A DNA stretch of 64,000 bases from Sepiola atlantica (taxonomy: Eukaryota; Mollusca; Cephalopoda; Sepiida; Sepiolidae): contig OY744531.1 of assembly GCA_963556195.1 (NCBI GenBank), positions 50,239,700 to 50,303,699 of the forward strand. Direction: 5' to 3'. Of the stretch, positions 54,400 through 64,000 are shown one piece after another. The notes below the pieces were generated by a model, which did no database searches, was not told the origin of the DNA, and saw only the letters and a list, made by a program, of their open reading frames with translations. A program made the translations under genes and the position numbers. The first letter of the stretch is position 1, and each line of letters starts with the position of its first letter.

Positions 54400-54945
54400 C
54401 ATTCAAAAGGATTATCCATATCATAATATGCTAAGGCAATTTCATGTCCGTATATACGTTACCGCCCTCTACTCTTTTCTTAAAAGACACGATTGTCAGA
54501 TCTCCGAAAATGTAATGCAAAAAATAGTAATTTTTTAAATTTCATCTGATGCTGTTCTTGAGTTGAACGTGAAACTCGAACTGTGTGTAAATCTGATACA
54601 TTATTTTTCAGTAATGCCTCACACAGAATATAGACACATTTTTTTTTGCAATATGCATTCTTTTGGGAATCAGCAGGAACACATTTAGACATTTAAAGCG
54701 ATTTTTTCCATCGACCTTTAGAATGAAACTCGAACTAAAATACACTTTCTAAGCCTTCGGACTAGGATCAAAGTGTAGTATCTATTCTGTCCAAAGATAG
54801 TACAATAATATCGTTAGGTCTGCATTCGCACCAGACGTCCTAAGAATGGAAATATATCATAAACTCCTTCAAGGGTTATGGAGATAGACCCATATTCTGA
54901 AACTACAGAAGGATACAACTGTGGAATTTCCACGGGTCTTGCTAG
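54400..54945 (+). mobile_element. Helitron-like element carrying a U2-SINE head
   Basis: Colinear with 21335-21680. U2 head: CTTCGGACTAGGATCAAAGT and GTAGTATCTATTCTGTCC (54755-54795). Ends with hairpin TGGA/TCCA (loop ATT), CGGGTCTTG and CTAG (54942-54945), then T. The end matches that of the 36344-38306 Helitron, where the hairpin is TGTA/TACA with the same loop: a compensatory difference supporting this as a true Helitron end. Confidence 0.65.
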
Positions 54946-55480
54946 TTTTTATTAACATCGTAATATATACGTTTAATGGTAATAACATACACAAAAATAG
55001 TTCAGTTTAACATTATTACATATATGTGTAATAGGTTAGGGTTAGGGTTAGCGTTAGGTTATGTTTAATGGCAATGACATACACAAAAATAGTTCAGTTT
55101 TTATTAACATTATAACATATATGTTTAATGGGTTAGCGTTAAGGTTAGGGTTAGGTTATGTTTAATGGCAATAACATACACAAAATAGTTCAGTTTTTAT
55201 TAACATTATGACATATATGTTTAATGCGTTAGGGTTAAGGTTAGGGGTAGGTTATGTCTAATGGTAATGACATACACAAAAATAGTTCAGTTTTTATTAA
55301 CATTATAACATATATGTTTAATGGGTTAGGGTTAGATTATATTTAATGGCAGTGACCTACACAAAAATAGTTCAGTTTTATTAATATTATAACATATATG
55401 TTTAATGGGTTAAGGTTAGGTTATGTTTAATGGCAATGACATACACAAATATAGTTCAGTTTTTATTAACATTAGGGTAT
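54946..55480 (+). repeat. Telomere-like minisatellite, six units of 83-97 bp
   Basis: Each unit has one to three GGGTTA-type motifs followed by TATGTTTAATGGCAATGACA, TACACAAAAATAGTTCAG and TTTTTATTAACATTATAACA. The ATAGTTCAG marker is at 54998, 55089, 55186, 55282, 55368 and 55451. It is an internal array, not a chromosome end. Length variation comes mostly from the TTAGGG-like part. Confidence 0.85.
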
Positions 55481-56214
55481 GTTAGAAAATGTACTTCCAT
55501 GACAACCACACAATGCCCATTTTTTTTAAGTTGAGGAATTATTATTGCTATATTCACAGTGCCTGAAAACAGCATGATCACCCTCCTTAAGTTCCACCTT
55601 TCCTCACCATGGTATGGGAAGTGGCAATATGGTAATGTCAGAGCTATGCAATCTAGTACTCTGGTTCCTGGCAGGGCCACCTACGGCGAACAGGTCTGGA
55701 ACTCAATGGTATTAGGGTAGCAACCTGGTTAACAGAGATCTGGTGAAAACCCAGGAAAAGTAAGCATCAAGATCCGTCGTCCTCTGGTCATCTCTGCAAG
55801 GATGTGTCAGACGTGTACCACAAATAAATGGAGTGGGGATTGCAACGTTGCTTCTGTGCATGTGCAACTGACACTCAGTTGTGTGTTCTGGGCTAAACCT
55901 TCTCAAACTTTGTATGCAACACTGAGCCTTGCTGCTCTTGGTATCAAGGGTGAACCTGCAATCTTGTAGGTGTAACAAATAGCTGCGACTAACAAGGACT
56001 TCATACAGACCAGACGATCCTGACGCATTATCTTCATGAGCTCTGTGCTATGAGTCCACTCTGCTAAACAAACAAACAAACAAGCAGCAGCAGTCTGTTG
56101 AAATGGTGAACAAAGAAAATGTCAGAAGTAAAAGACAAAAGTTAAGCTAAGGATGTCTTGACAGTTAAAAAGGTAGACAAGTCAAACATCAAGTCATAGA
56201 TAGCTTGGAAAGTG
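55481..56214. other. Unassigned, GC-richer DNA
   Basis: Minus frames at 55978-55712 (88 codons, HRSNVAIPTPFICGTRLTHP) and 55680-55456 show no family I recognise. They may be fragments of an old mobile element. Confidence 0.35.
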
Positions 56215-56400
56215 GATGGCAGAAAGTGTGTTGGCTCAATGCCAACCACTTCCTAAAAATTAAGTTTTCTTTTGTGGGCAAACCTTCCTTCGCCCTTTAG
56301 TTGAGGAGACCTCTCAAATTACCCCGGATGTAGTTAACTTGTTGGAATGGAGTTTTAATATGGCTGTCATGTTGACAATATTTTATTAAATGAGGTATTT
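56215..56400 (+). repeat. Dispersed repeat, also at 62225-62415
   Basis: TAAGTTTTCTTTTGTGGGCA, CCTTCG..CAGTTGAG-type and GACCTCTCAAATTACCC occur in the same order at 62270-62330. Both are followed by a segment with TGTCTGCC/TGTCATG and TTATTAAA. Confidence 0.6.
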
Positions 56401-57194
56401 TTGTCATCTACATTATTTACATTATTTATATGTTTTGGATTCGAAGAACGGGATCAGCGTGACTCGTAGACCCTTTCTTAGGCAAACGCTAACTTGATAA
56501 ATAAGCCTTCTCTTACATTTTTCCTATAATTGTTTTGGCTCTCCACTCTTCAATGTCCGCAAGACTTATTTACACTGACAAACATTACTCTTCATGTTTA
56601 ATAATGGAGGCTGTCAGCCCAGTCTTTCCTTCCCCCACCTACTGACTGTGCAGGTTGTTTTGTTGATTCCATAAAATTCTGTTTGTCACGACTCCTACTA
56701 CAATTGTGGTGCAAGGCGAGTTAATCACCTCTTTCTTCCCCAGTTATTGTAGGCGGTCGAATTGTAGGAAGTAACGTCAGAGCTGGGAGAGCAGTGTGGT
56801 CACTTCTGCTTCCTGTCTTGTTTGCTGTCTTTTCTCTTGGATCTCAGCCAGGGTAGACGTGGTCTCAATGCTCGATGTCTAGGCTGTGGGGAAGTGCACT
56901 CCCCCTTCCTGGAGTACGTTAAACAACTACAATCCACTACTTTTTCTTTTCAGAAATACGAATAAACATGTAAACTGCTAGAAGGTGTTGTTGTTCTTTT
57001 GAAAACTTTTACTTTGGGTCGACATGCATGTGCGGTCTTAATCCACCATCACTACAATCATCATCAGACAAGAGTTGAGTCAAAGCATGCAGCCAACAAC
57101 TCCTCAACTATGTTACATGTGGTCTTTACCATGAATCAATTAGGATTGGTCAACAACCAAGCACCAGCGATGCAAATTTCCATTCAGTAGTTCT
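56401..57194. other. Unassigned DNA
   Basis: No recognised gene. Possibly part of the flank of the LINE-C copy. Confidence 0.35.
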
Positions 57195-58370
57195 CTGATT
57201 ACCTTGTTCTCTTCTCCAGAATTATCATCCTTTTAGTTGCTTCACCTATCACTGCCTTACAATTATTTCTTGATTCTATAAATTTCTGTCTATTCGCAGT
57301 TGACTTATGGCGGACGGAATTTCGGAATGCTTGCTGCCTCTCAGCAATGGCAGCTAAACATTTCGAGGTGAACCATTGAGGGGAGTGGGGTTTGCTGAAG
57401 AATTTTCGCATGGGGACATAGGTTTCAATGCCTGCTTTGACCCATTCGGTTAACTCATTTGCACAGTGATCAGCAGGGAGTAAGAAAGTTTCAGTTCATG
57501 GCGTATCGCTGATGGGATCTTTGATGGACTCAAAATCAGCCTGCTTGTAGTATCTCGTGGTTTTGAGTAATGGCCTATCAGCTTTTGAACAAGTTTTTAG
57601 GGTGATAGCAATCATAACCACGACGTAATCAGCGTTCCCAAGTGGGCTATGGACTTCAGTCACACAAGCCTCGGGCAGTGAGGTCAGGAACAGGTTGAGA
57701 AGTGAGGCTTGCTGGTCTATTCGATCAGGGAGGCGGTTCGGGAAAGCGATAGTCTGTGAGAGGGAGTGAGCTAAGGAGAAATCATACATAGAGTTACCGG
57801 CTGCGTCAGTAAGGTCGGAGAATCTTAACCAGTCATGGTGGTGTGCATTAAAATCCCCAAATACATGTATTTGGGCATTCGTCTCGAGTGAGAGTGCTCT
57901 ATCTATGCTTTCAGAAACAGAGTTTAGCAGGGTACAGTCCTGGGTTGAAGATGAACGGTATAAGAAATATAAGTAACTAACGCTGTGGTGTAAAGTCAAT
58001 CTAAAGCACATGTAGGCTTGGTCATTTGATTATGTTCTCTAATTAGGGGGAAGGTGTTCCGAACCTAAACTCCTAGCCCATGCATATGTTTGTCAGAGTC
58101 CTTACGGTAGAGTGGAAGGTAATCAGTCATGTCAAAGTGGTGAGAGGAGGTTTAGAATTGAAGGTTCGTTTCACTTAGTGCTAGGATATCTGGGGAGTTT
58201 GTCAGGAAAAATGTTTCTACGTCGTTGATGTTGGTTCTAAGTCCCCGGATATTAGTGAATGCGAGCCTCAAGGTCAGAGGCGAAGATGTTTTGTGTTGGG
58301 TGTCTGGTTTAGATTTTATTTTTTTATTTTGCAATGTCATGTTTGTTTTTGATAGAGTGGGGGTGGACAA
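57195..58370 (-). pseudogene. LINE-C apurinic-type endonuclease and linker
   Basis: Minus strand from 58370: SPLTLRLAFTNIRGLRTNIN then PDILALSETNL, the N-terminal APE-endonuclease motifs with the catalytic E of SET. After a ~100-bp damaged stretch (YLPLYRKDSDKHMHGLGV) comes MCFRLTLHHSVSYLYFLYRS, then IHVFGDFNAHHHDWLRFS (GDFNAH motif), LLNLFLTSLPEACVTEV and SPLGNADYVVV (SDH replaced by ADY). The linker is FFSKPHSPQWFTSKCLAAIA. The reverse transcriptase that should follow is missing after 57195. It is an APE-type LINE, Jockey/CR1-like; loss of the SDH histidine and frame breaks show it is dead. Confidence 0.85.
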
Positions 58371-59593
58371 AGTGGGTTCATGTTAGGTGCCAATAAGCTC
58401 ACACAACCAGTCCATTAGTTGCGACCTGGTCCATGGAGGTTGTGGCCTTTGGAAAGCCCACCAGAGATCACTGTAGGGTCCCTTTCAATGCACGACATGG
58501 CATGTACAGCTACCCACAGTATTATACAACTGATGATGGAGCAGCCGTTCTTAGCGTTACCGTTACTGTTGAAAACAGCAGCCAGACAAGCTGTCTAACC
58601 TGTACCCTCAACCTTTTGGAACAAGAGCGACCCAGACCGGTCATGTAAGTGACGAAAAAACTTTCCGCAAGTTGCCCAGATAGAGAGAAAGAGAGACTAC
58701 ATTCATTGTCCTAGTCAGGAAACAAGGCCCGGCACTAGGTGCCTTTGAGGCGTACCAGTGCTGGTACCTCTGCGCCTGGCTAATAGACAGAGAAGGAGTG
58801 GAAAGGCCGGCGATAGGCAGAGACCATCTACTCCTTAAGCAATTTCAGATTTGCAAACCGGATATTTTGTTCAAGATTCCAGCTCTAGGGAGGTTGTCGA
58901 TCAGGACTAATGAGGCCTCCCTCCCTCCCTAACGGTTTGCTGCCAAGACGTAAGTGGTTAGTAGCAAGGTTTTATATTCAGTTTTCCTTCTCTTAGTTGG
59001 ATAGCCTGACAAGGTCTACGGGTCCCACACTCCGAGACGGGATAGCCTGTGCCTGTGTATTAGTGGGGTATTTCTGAGCCTCCGCAGGTATGATTAAAAA
59101 AGAAAAAGAAATACACAATACAATCAATATATAATCCATATTATTATAATAGAATATTTTTGATTTGTCTGAATATTTTTGATCTGTCTGTCTGTTTGTC
59201 TATTGGTCATATAAGTTATATACGCCTTTTCTGCAATCGTTTTAGTGGCTTTATCTGGATTCCCACATGTGAACAATATCAGGGTCGCCATCTTGTTACC
59301 TTCCCCATTAGTAGGTGAAAGCTGCCTTAGTCTGATTACCTGGCAAGTTGTGTGTTGATTCATAAGTTCCTCAGATTTAATTAGCATTTCCATATTAGTG
59401 TGGATACTGACACACCATAAGACCATCTGTGTCTCTCAATAACGGCTTTAACGGACTCACTATCACATCTTTGTATTATTTAGTTGCCTCCCTTTACTAG
59501 CTAATAAGCTCCAAAACTAGTTTTGGGTAAAAATTATACTACTGCTACTACTACTAAAAGAACAATAAACATCAAATTCATATCAAATCAAAT
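58371..59593. other. Unassigned DNA
   Basis: 58430-58650 has an open frame with GMYSYPQYYTTDDGAAVLS but no family I can name. 58650-59100 is GC-richer and without frames; 59100-59590 is unassigned. Confidence 0.35.
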
Positions 59594-59639
59594 TTATTGG
59601 AAAAAATAGCAAAGTGCAACAAGCCATCTAAAAAGACAT

Positions 59640-59644
59640 TTAGA

Positions 59645-59685
<41 letters not shown>

Positions 59686-59756
59686 GGTGTACTAAAAGCA
59701 ATTGAATTGAATTATGATTTGGCTTTTGCTTCTCTAATTCCTTTCCATTCTTCTTC

Positions 59757-59810
<54 letters not shown>
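59640..59810. repeat. Two (TA)n tracts
   Basis: 59648-59682 and 59758-59810 flank 75 bp of unique DNA. Confidence 0.9.
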
Positions 59811-59814
<4 letters not shown>

Positions 59815-59935
59815 GAATGTTTGTCCAAGGCAAATTTAAACCTGGATATGGTTGGAATCGTCATTACTTCCTCTGGTAGGCTGTTCCACGGAGCAGAAAC
59901 ACAGCCAGATAATTTTTTTACTACTAAGGTCACCA
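59811..59935 (-). pseudogene. LINE C-terminal fragment, another family
   Basis: The minus frame reads LVVKKLSGCVSAPWNSLPEE, VMTIPTISRFKFALDKHSD. WN.LP...V..P....FK..LD.H is the common C-terminal pattern of CR1/Jockey-like ORFs. Confidence 0.65.
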
Positions 59936-60000
59936 CTTATCAAGGCCAAAAACCACTCGAGGATAAAGAGTAATAAGATGAAATAATTGTCAGCCGAATT
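59930..60000 (-). mobile_element. LINE-A 3' tail fragment
   Basis: CACTTATCAAGGCCAAAAAC then CACTCGAGGATAAAGAG, the LINE-A tail in reverse, only about 65 bp. Confidence 0.75.
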
Positions 60001-60162
60001 TGATCAATGCTGCCTTTCTTCTAGTGAGACGAAAGCACCTGTGGTGCATCTTTTGCTGGGTCCTGTGAAAAAAACCCTTGAAAGGTGGATTTAAACTCCC
60101 TGTATAAACTACAAAATTATTGGAATTAAATTGCATCACATTTAGCATAAATCACACTTAGT

Positions 60163-60380
60163 ATGTGGGATACTACTACTACTACCACTACTACTACTAC
60201 CAACTGTACTACTACTACTACTACTAAAACCACCACCTGTAATACTACTAATACTACTACCATTACTACCCATAACACTACTTCCTATACTATTATTACT
60301 ACTGCATATACTACCACTATTACTACTATGACTACTCATACTACTATTACGACTACTCATACTAATATTACTACTACAAA
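60163..60380 (+). repeat. (ACT)n degenerate array
   Basis: ACT triplets with frequent substitutions. The Thr-rich and Ser-rich frames are artefacts. Confidence 0.9.
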
Positions 60381-60544
60381 TAAGCACTTACAGTCTTCAA
60401 AAGTATTAGACCGATTTGCACTAAATTCATCATGAATGTCTCTTGGGATGATGGGTGTTTCATAGGAGGAGAACAAAATAAAAATACTGCTACAAATGAT
60501 AATTATAATAAATAGCAAAAATAGGCGACCTCTGTATAGTATAT

Positions 60545-60765
60545 CACTACCCACACCCATAAAAAGAGAAGATAATCCTTGAGAGGACGATACAATGGCC
60601 ACAGAGCATATACTACACTAGCCTCCCAAAGAAGGAAGTAATGCCTGAGAGGGTGGTCACATGTCAACAGGACAGATACTACACTACCCCCAAAGGTAGA
60701 GGTAATGCCTGGGAAGATGATATCATGACAATAGAAGAAACTGCACTACCCTCTCCTAGAATTGA
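60545..60765 (-). repeat. U2-motif minisatellite, third array
   Basis: Three to four units with GGTAATGCCTGGGA-type and ACAGATACTACACTA segments, as at 22027-22850 (examples at 60617 and 60673). Confidence 0.75.
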
Positions 60766-60849
60766 ACATTTTGAACATTGAAAGATAGTACATTAGTCTG
60801 ACATAGTATAGTAAACTGACTTACTTAGACTTAGACTAAGAAACTCCTG

Positions 60850-61420
60850 TGTCCTGTGACGCATGAGACAGTCAAAGTAAACCATCGTTTTCAGTCTGAA
60901 GCCAGATCCACAGCGTTCTTCCAGCGTCTTCCCGCTGCGATCAAATCTTTCTTGTTTGTTTGCTTCCAGTTCACTTTTGGTCTTCCACTTCTTTTTTCAT
61001 CAGAGAGCCCACCAAAGCACTTGGTTAGCAAATCTCTTTGGAACCAATCTTATGGCCGGTTCAAGCCAGCCTAGACGTCGTTTTCCGATTGTTGATGATA
61101 CCACTTGTTGGTTAGTGCGGTCTCTGACTTCATGGTTGGTAATTCGATCGCTCCATTTGATCCCTAGAATATTTCTAAGACATTTGGAATCAAACACGTC
61201 TAATTTCCTCACTTGGCTGATTTTGAGATGCCAAGTTTCACTACTATATAACAGTGTGGACAAAACGTTGCTTTTATAAAATCTTAATTTAGATCTGAAG
61301 GTGAATTTTTTTGTTTTTCCAGATCTTGCAAAGTTGATTAAATGTTGCTGAAGCTTTTCTCTATCCTGAAAAAATAAAACTGAATTGATCAGTAAAAGAT
61401 AGTATAATAGTACAAGGAAG
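60850..61420 (-). pseudogene. LINE C-terminal region, different family
   Basis: Minus frame 61491-61000: KLRFYKSNVLSTLLYSSETW, HLKISQVRKLDVFDSKCLRN, ILGIKWSDRITNHEVRDRT, IGKRRLGWLEPAIRL. The TLLY..ETW...K....L..F..KCLR.IL.I.W.D.ITN..V..RT pattern is the end of the reverse-transcriptase ORF in RTE/I-type LINEs. Downstream of 61000 the frame is lost but the sequence continues as a remnant to about 60850. Confidence 0.8.
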
Positions 61421-61486
61421 AATTTTTCAGTCAAAGACCTTGTGGTAGGCCTCCAAAGCATTAAACTGATCAGATCTGCGGCAATG

Positions 61487-61893
61487 TACACCTTCCTTTG
61501 CTAACGGTGGAAAGATTGGCAAAGCACCAAACAATGTGGAAGGATTGTGTATCCAGAAAGTGTGCAAAGATCCTTTGAGGATTATGCAATAAAGTAAAGC
61601 ATGAATGTTCGACTTAAATTCAACATTGTCGGAAATCACTTTGCATTGCTATAATGGAAACACAGCACAAGCTTATGGCTTAGAAAAATGTTAATTTTCA
61701 GAATTTACTACATTTTGATGATAATCCGACAGACTGTATAGATAACAAACATGGAAATAAGGTAACCAGTAAAATAAATGTAGAGTTCCCTTTGCTAATG
61801 GTGGAAAGATTGGCAAGTATCAAACAATATGGAAGGATTGCGTGTCCAGAAAATGTGCAAAGATCCTCTGATGATTATGCAATAAAATTAAAT
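61487..61893 (+). repeat. ~117-bp direct duplication
   Basis: 61487-61604 and 61776-61893 share CTTTGCTAACGGTGGAAAGA, TTGGCAAAGCACC, GGAAGGATTGTGTATCCAGA and AAAGATCC..GATTATGCAATAAA. The 170 bp between is unassigned. Confidence 0.8.
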
Positions 61894-61919
61894 GAACAAA
61901 ATGAAAAAAAATGACAATA

Positions 61920-62005
61920 GTACAATTAATAGAAGTAATAGTATAGTTTCGGCTTCAGACAGGCAGATCCAAAATCTCCATTAGTAATAGATGTTGACCA
62001 ATAGC
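61920..62005 (+). repeat. Dispersed repeat shared with 24055-24135
   Basis: See the pair at 24055; the two copies differ by short substitutions and one or two indels. Confidence 0.6.
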
Positions 62006-63214
62006 CAATCCATGTGAATACCTGGATTTACTACGAAATTTGTTTCATTACGGATAGCTTAGGACCTGTTGTGCAATTCTAAATTATAGGATCCAAAAGT
62101 ATTGATTAAAATTGCACCAGATTAAACATAAAAGCACCCTTGCGATGTTGAGTGTAATAAAATTAAGAAAACTAATTAAGATGCTTAGATAAAGAACCTA
62201 CTGCCCTCCACAGACGCTAAACTAAAAATTGCAGTTTTGCCAGCTTTTTGGCTTGTGCACATAACAAAACTAAGTTTCCTTTGTGTGAAAATCCTTCATT
62301 TCCAATTCAGTTGAGTCGACCTCTCTAATTACCCGAAATGCAATTCACTTGTCTTGGTTAACTTATAGCATGTCTGCCCTTTTCCTTCACATTCATGCCG
62401 ACTCATTATTAAAAACAACCCTAAAACGAAAAAGGCCATTTGCTAAAATGCTAAATGGAGATAAATACCAACAATCGTGAGAGGAGGACTATATTCTATG
62501 TTTCCTGATCTATTTGTGTTCATTGTTTGTAAAACTCGTTTGGAGAACATAAATGAAGTCAGAGACTGTGAGAGGAACATGCTGTTCGGAAGTTTTAAAA
62601 ATTGTGTTAAACTTTAATTGATGTAAGGATCAACTTAAACCTTCAAGTTCACAGGTAATTATAGAATTTACATTTCGTTTCTTACTGGTCGATTTTTGGT
62701 TAATGCAGTTATATAATATGTTTTACGTAAAAGCTTATTCATACCAGGACTGGATTACGTCCTGTAGAAGCCATTAGCACTTAGGAGATTATGATATTCC
62801 CTACGCATAAAGACCTTAATCACTTTAAAAGATTATAGTGCCTCCCCCGTCTACCTGTAGATTTTATTTTTAAAACACAAAGACATTTATTTTAATTTGA
62901 ATAAAATGCATTACATGAAAAAGGATAAATCATTCATTTACTTGAAAGGCAGAATAGTTACTTTTAATGTGTGGGAACTGTTTGTAAGATTTCTTTTATT
63001 TCAGAATTTTATTTTGATGAAAGCTGTCTTATCGACACACAAAAAAAGTAAAATAGCGGCCAACATTATCGCTTAACTGGGAGGGGATTATGGTGAAAAG
63101 AAAAATTACTTACCTTACCACTAAGCCCCCCTAAAAAAATACCCTCGTAAAACCTCCATGTAATCGTCTATGTTTAACGAAGTTAAGCAAAACTCTCAGC
63201 GATCATTGTTGTTT
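62006..63214. other. Unassigned DNA apart from the 62225-62415 repeat
   Basis: No gene recognised. 62225-62415 is the second copy of the 56215-56400 repeat. Confidence 0.4.
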
Positions 63215-63690
63215 TTTTATGTGTCAATAAGACAGGTTTCATCAAAATAAAATTCTGCTGAAATAAAAAAATTCTGTCCATTAAGTTTCATGCATGAATG
63301 TCTAAAAGTCTGTTTTATTTCTGTTTAATGATATTGGAGGACATTTTGGTAATCACTCAGTAGACCTTACCCTCCCCTCAATTTGTATCTGTGGGATTAT
63401 CTCAAAGGTAATGTTTTTCAAAACAATCCCTAGACTGTTCTTGAAGAGGACCGTCACAGCTAATATCAGGACAATGCCAAGAGAAAAATGTCTGAGAGTT
63501 ATTCACAATTTTGCAAGTAGTATCAAGATGGGCTTATTTAACTGCGATAAAACAAAGACTGTTGGACATTCATGACTGAAACTTGGTGGATAAGTCAGGC
63601 ATAGACTGAAGTTTTATTTGTACCAAATATGATTGCATTGCAGAAAAAATTGTGAATTTTATTAACTGTTCCATGGGTCGCTCTTTTTTT
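63215..63690 (+). pseudogene. Tc1/mariner transposase C-terminus with inverted ends
   Basis: Left end (CATCAAAATAAAATTCTGC, CATGCATGAATGTC) and right end (GGACATTCATGACTG, AAGTCAGGCATAGACTGAAG, TGTGAATTTTATTAAC) are inverted. The middle, with frameshifts, encodes a C-terminus: a damaged catalytic segment resembling VDLTLPS then YLKGNVF-type and RTVTANIRTMPREKCLRVI, HNFAS. The KEAI-like tail resembles the DD41D element at 38411. Related derivative at 25365. Confidence 0.65.
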
Positions 63691-63769
63691 TCCGAGTCAG
63701 CCAGTACATGCTGATTTTTCTTTATACAATCGAGTATGTGTTATTGGATTATTTAGACTACCGTTCGCA

Positions 63770-64000
63770 TTGTTCTCATCAATATTTTGGCCGATGTAAT
63801 CTCCGACCTTCTTCAGGTGCGTCTTGTCGAATTTGGGCATCTGTATGTTGAACTCAGGAATCTGTACGGAATTTCGAATGAGACCCTTTATTTAATCCAA
63901 AGAGGTTAGCTTGCTCTCGTTCCATCAACTAGAACAGGGTAGAAGTCTAGAGTAAGTTGTAATTGTATTCTTAGCATCGCCTGCACTGAGGATTGAACCT
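63770..64000 (-). mobile_element. tRNA-headed SINE, second copy, running off the window
   Basis: Minus strand from the right edge: AGGTTCAATCCTCAGTGCAG (B-box end), GGCGATGCTAAGAATACAAT, GAGAGCAAGCTAACCTCTTT, then a tail with AGACGCACCTGAAGAAGGTC, GGAGATTACATCGGCCAAAA. It is colinear with 20620-20880. The tRNA-like A box lies beyond base 64000. The tail has CTGAAGA, a GGTCG/CGGCC-type stem and then CAAAA where a hammerhead would need GAAA. Confidence 0.65.

Noticed and set aside
54946..55480. A real telomere or chromosome end
   Set aside because: The TTAGGG-like motifs are short, interrupted by an AT-rich unit, and flanked by ordinary sequence on both sides.
58433..58648. A 71-codon plus-strand host gene
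   Set aside because: No recognisable domain, no splice or promoter context that can be assessed, and it lies next to a broken LINE; left as unassigned.
60142..60435. Thr-rich and Ser-rich proteins
   Set aside because: Artefacts of a degenerate (ACT)n array.
63800..63830. A working hammerhead in the SINE tail
   Set aside because: GAAA is replaced by CAAAA and stem III was not found; listed only as a resemblance.

Overview
This window is a gene-poor, AT-rich stretch of animal nuclear DNA. No host protein-coding gene could be recognised. Almost every long open frame is either a decayed transposable-element protein or a translation artefact of a simple repeat. The metazoan assignment rests on the repeat mix: several non-LTR retrotransposon families, Penelope-like elements (PLEs) with GIY-YIG remnants and hammerhead-type ribozyme motifs, two kinds of mariner, Helitrons, tRNA-headed SINEs, and interstitial TTAGGG-type repeats. 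That mix suits a marine invertebrate, possibly a lophotrochozoan such as a mollusc. The clade is a guess; the metazoan call is not.

The most distinctive component is a SINE-like family whose 5' end is the 5' domain of the spliceosomal U2 snRNA. Two near full-length copies (28809-29153, minus; 37676-38056, plus) are each flanked by a perfect target-site duplication of 8 or 11 bp. One sits inside a mariner, the other inside a Helitron. At least nine shorter relatives are scattered through the window. The U2 motif is also amplified in three minisatellites (20075-20275, 22027-22850, 60545-60765) and carried inside two copies of a Helitron-like repeat (21335-21680, 54400-54945). SINEs with U1/U2 heads are known from crocodilians (SINEU); an invertebrate family of this kind would be independent.

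A second theme is hammerhead ribozyme motifs of several unrelated sequence families, mostly beside long (TA)n tracts and inside PLE-like terminal repeats. The best are 34332-34374 (minus), 33722-33760 (plus), its inverted twin at 33496-33534 (minus), and 34118-34164 (plus). For each, the conserved core and three helices can be written down base by base.

Layout. 1-6.5 kb: foldbacks, a 570-bp pyrimidine tract, U2-SINE pieces and a LINE-A 3' end. 6.5-10.4 kb: (TA)n and (GATA)n tracts with PLE and foldback pieces. 10.4-12.9 kb: PLE remnant and a 1.4-kb LINE-A reverse transcriptase. 13-17.5 kb: mostly unassigned AT-rich DNA with a duplicated ribozyme-bearing repeat. 18-19.6 kb: R2-type LINE with restriction-like endonuclease. 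20-24.9 kb: minisatellites, a PLE terminal repeat, a ~35-bp satellite and LINE-B. 25-30 kb: Tc1/mariner derivatives, LINE ends and a DD34D mariner. 30-35 kb: Helitrons and the ribozyme cluster. 36.3-38.3 kb: a Helitron with both ends. 38.4-39.8 kb: an almost intact DD41D mariner. 39.8-41.3 kb: a PLE remnant with inverted terminal repeats. 41.7-50.8 kb: Helitrons and LINE ends. 53.9-55.5 kb: telomere-like minisatellite. 57.2-58.4 kb: LINE-C endonuclease. 60.5-64 kb: U2 minisatellite, LINE, Tc1 remnant and tRNA-SINE.
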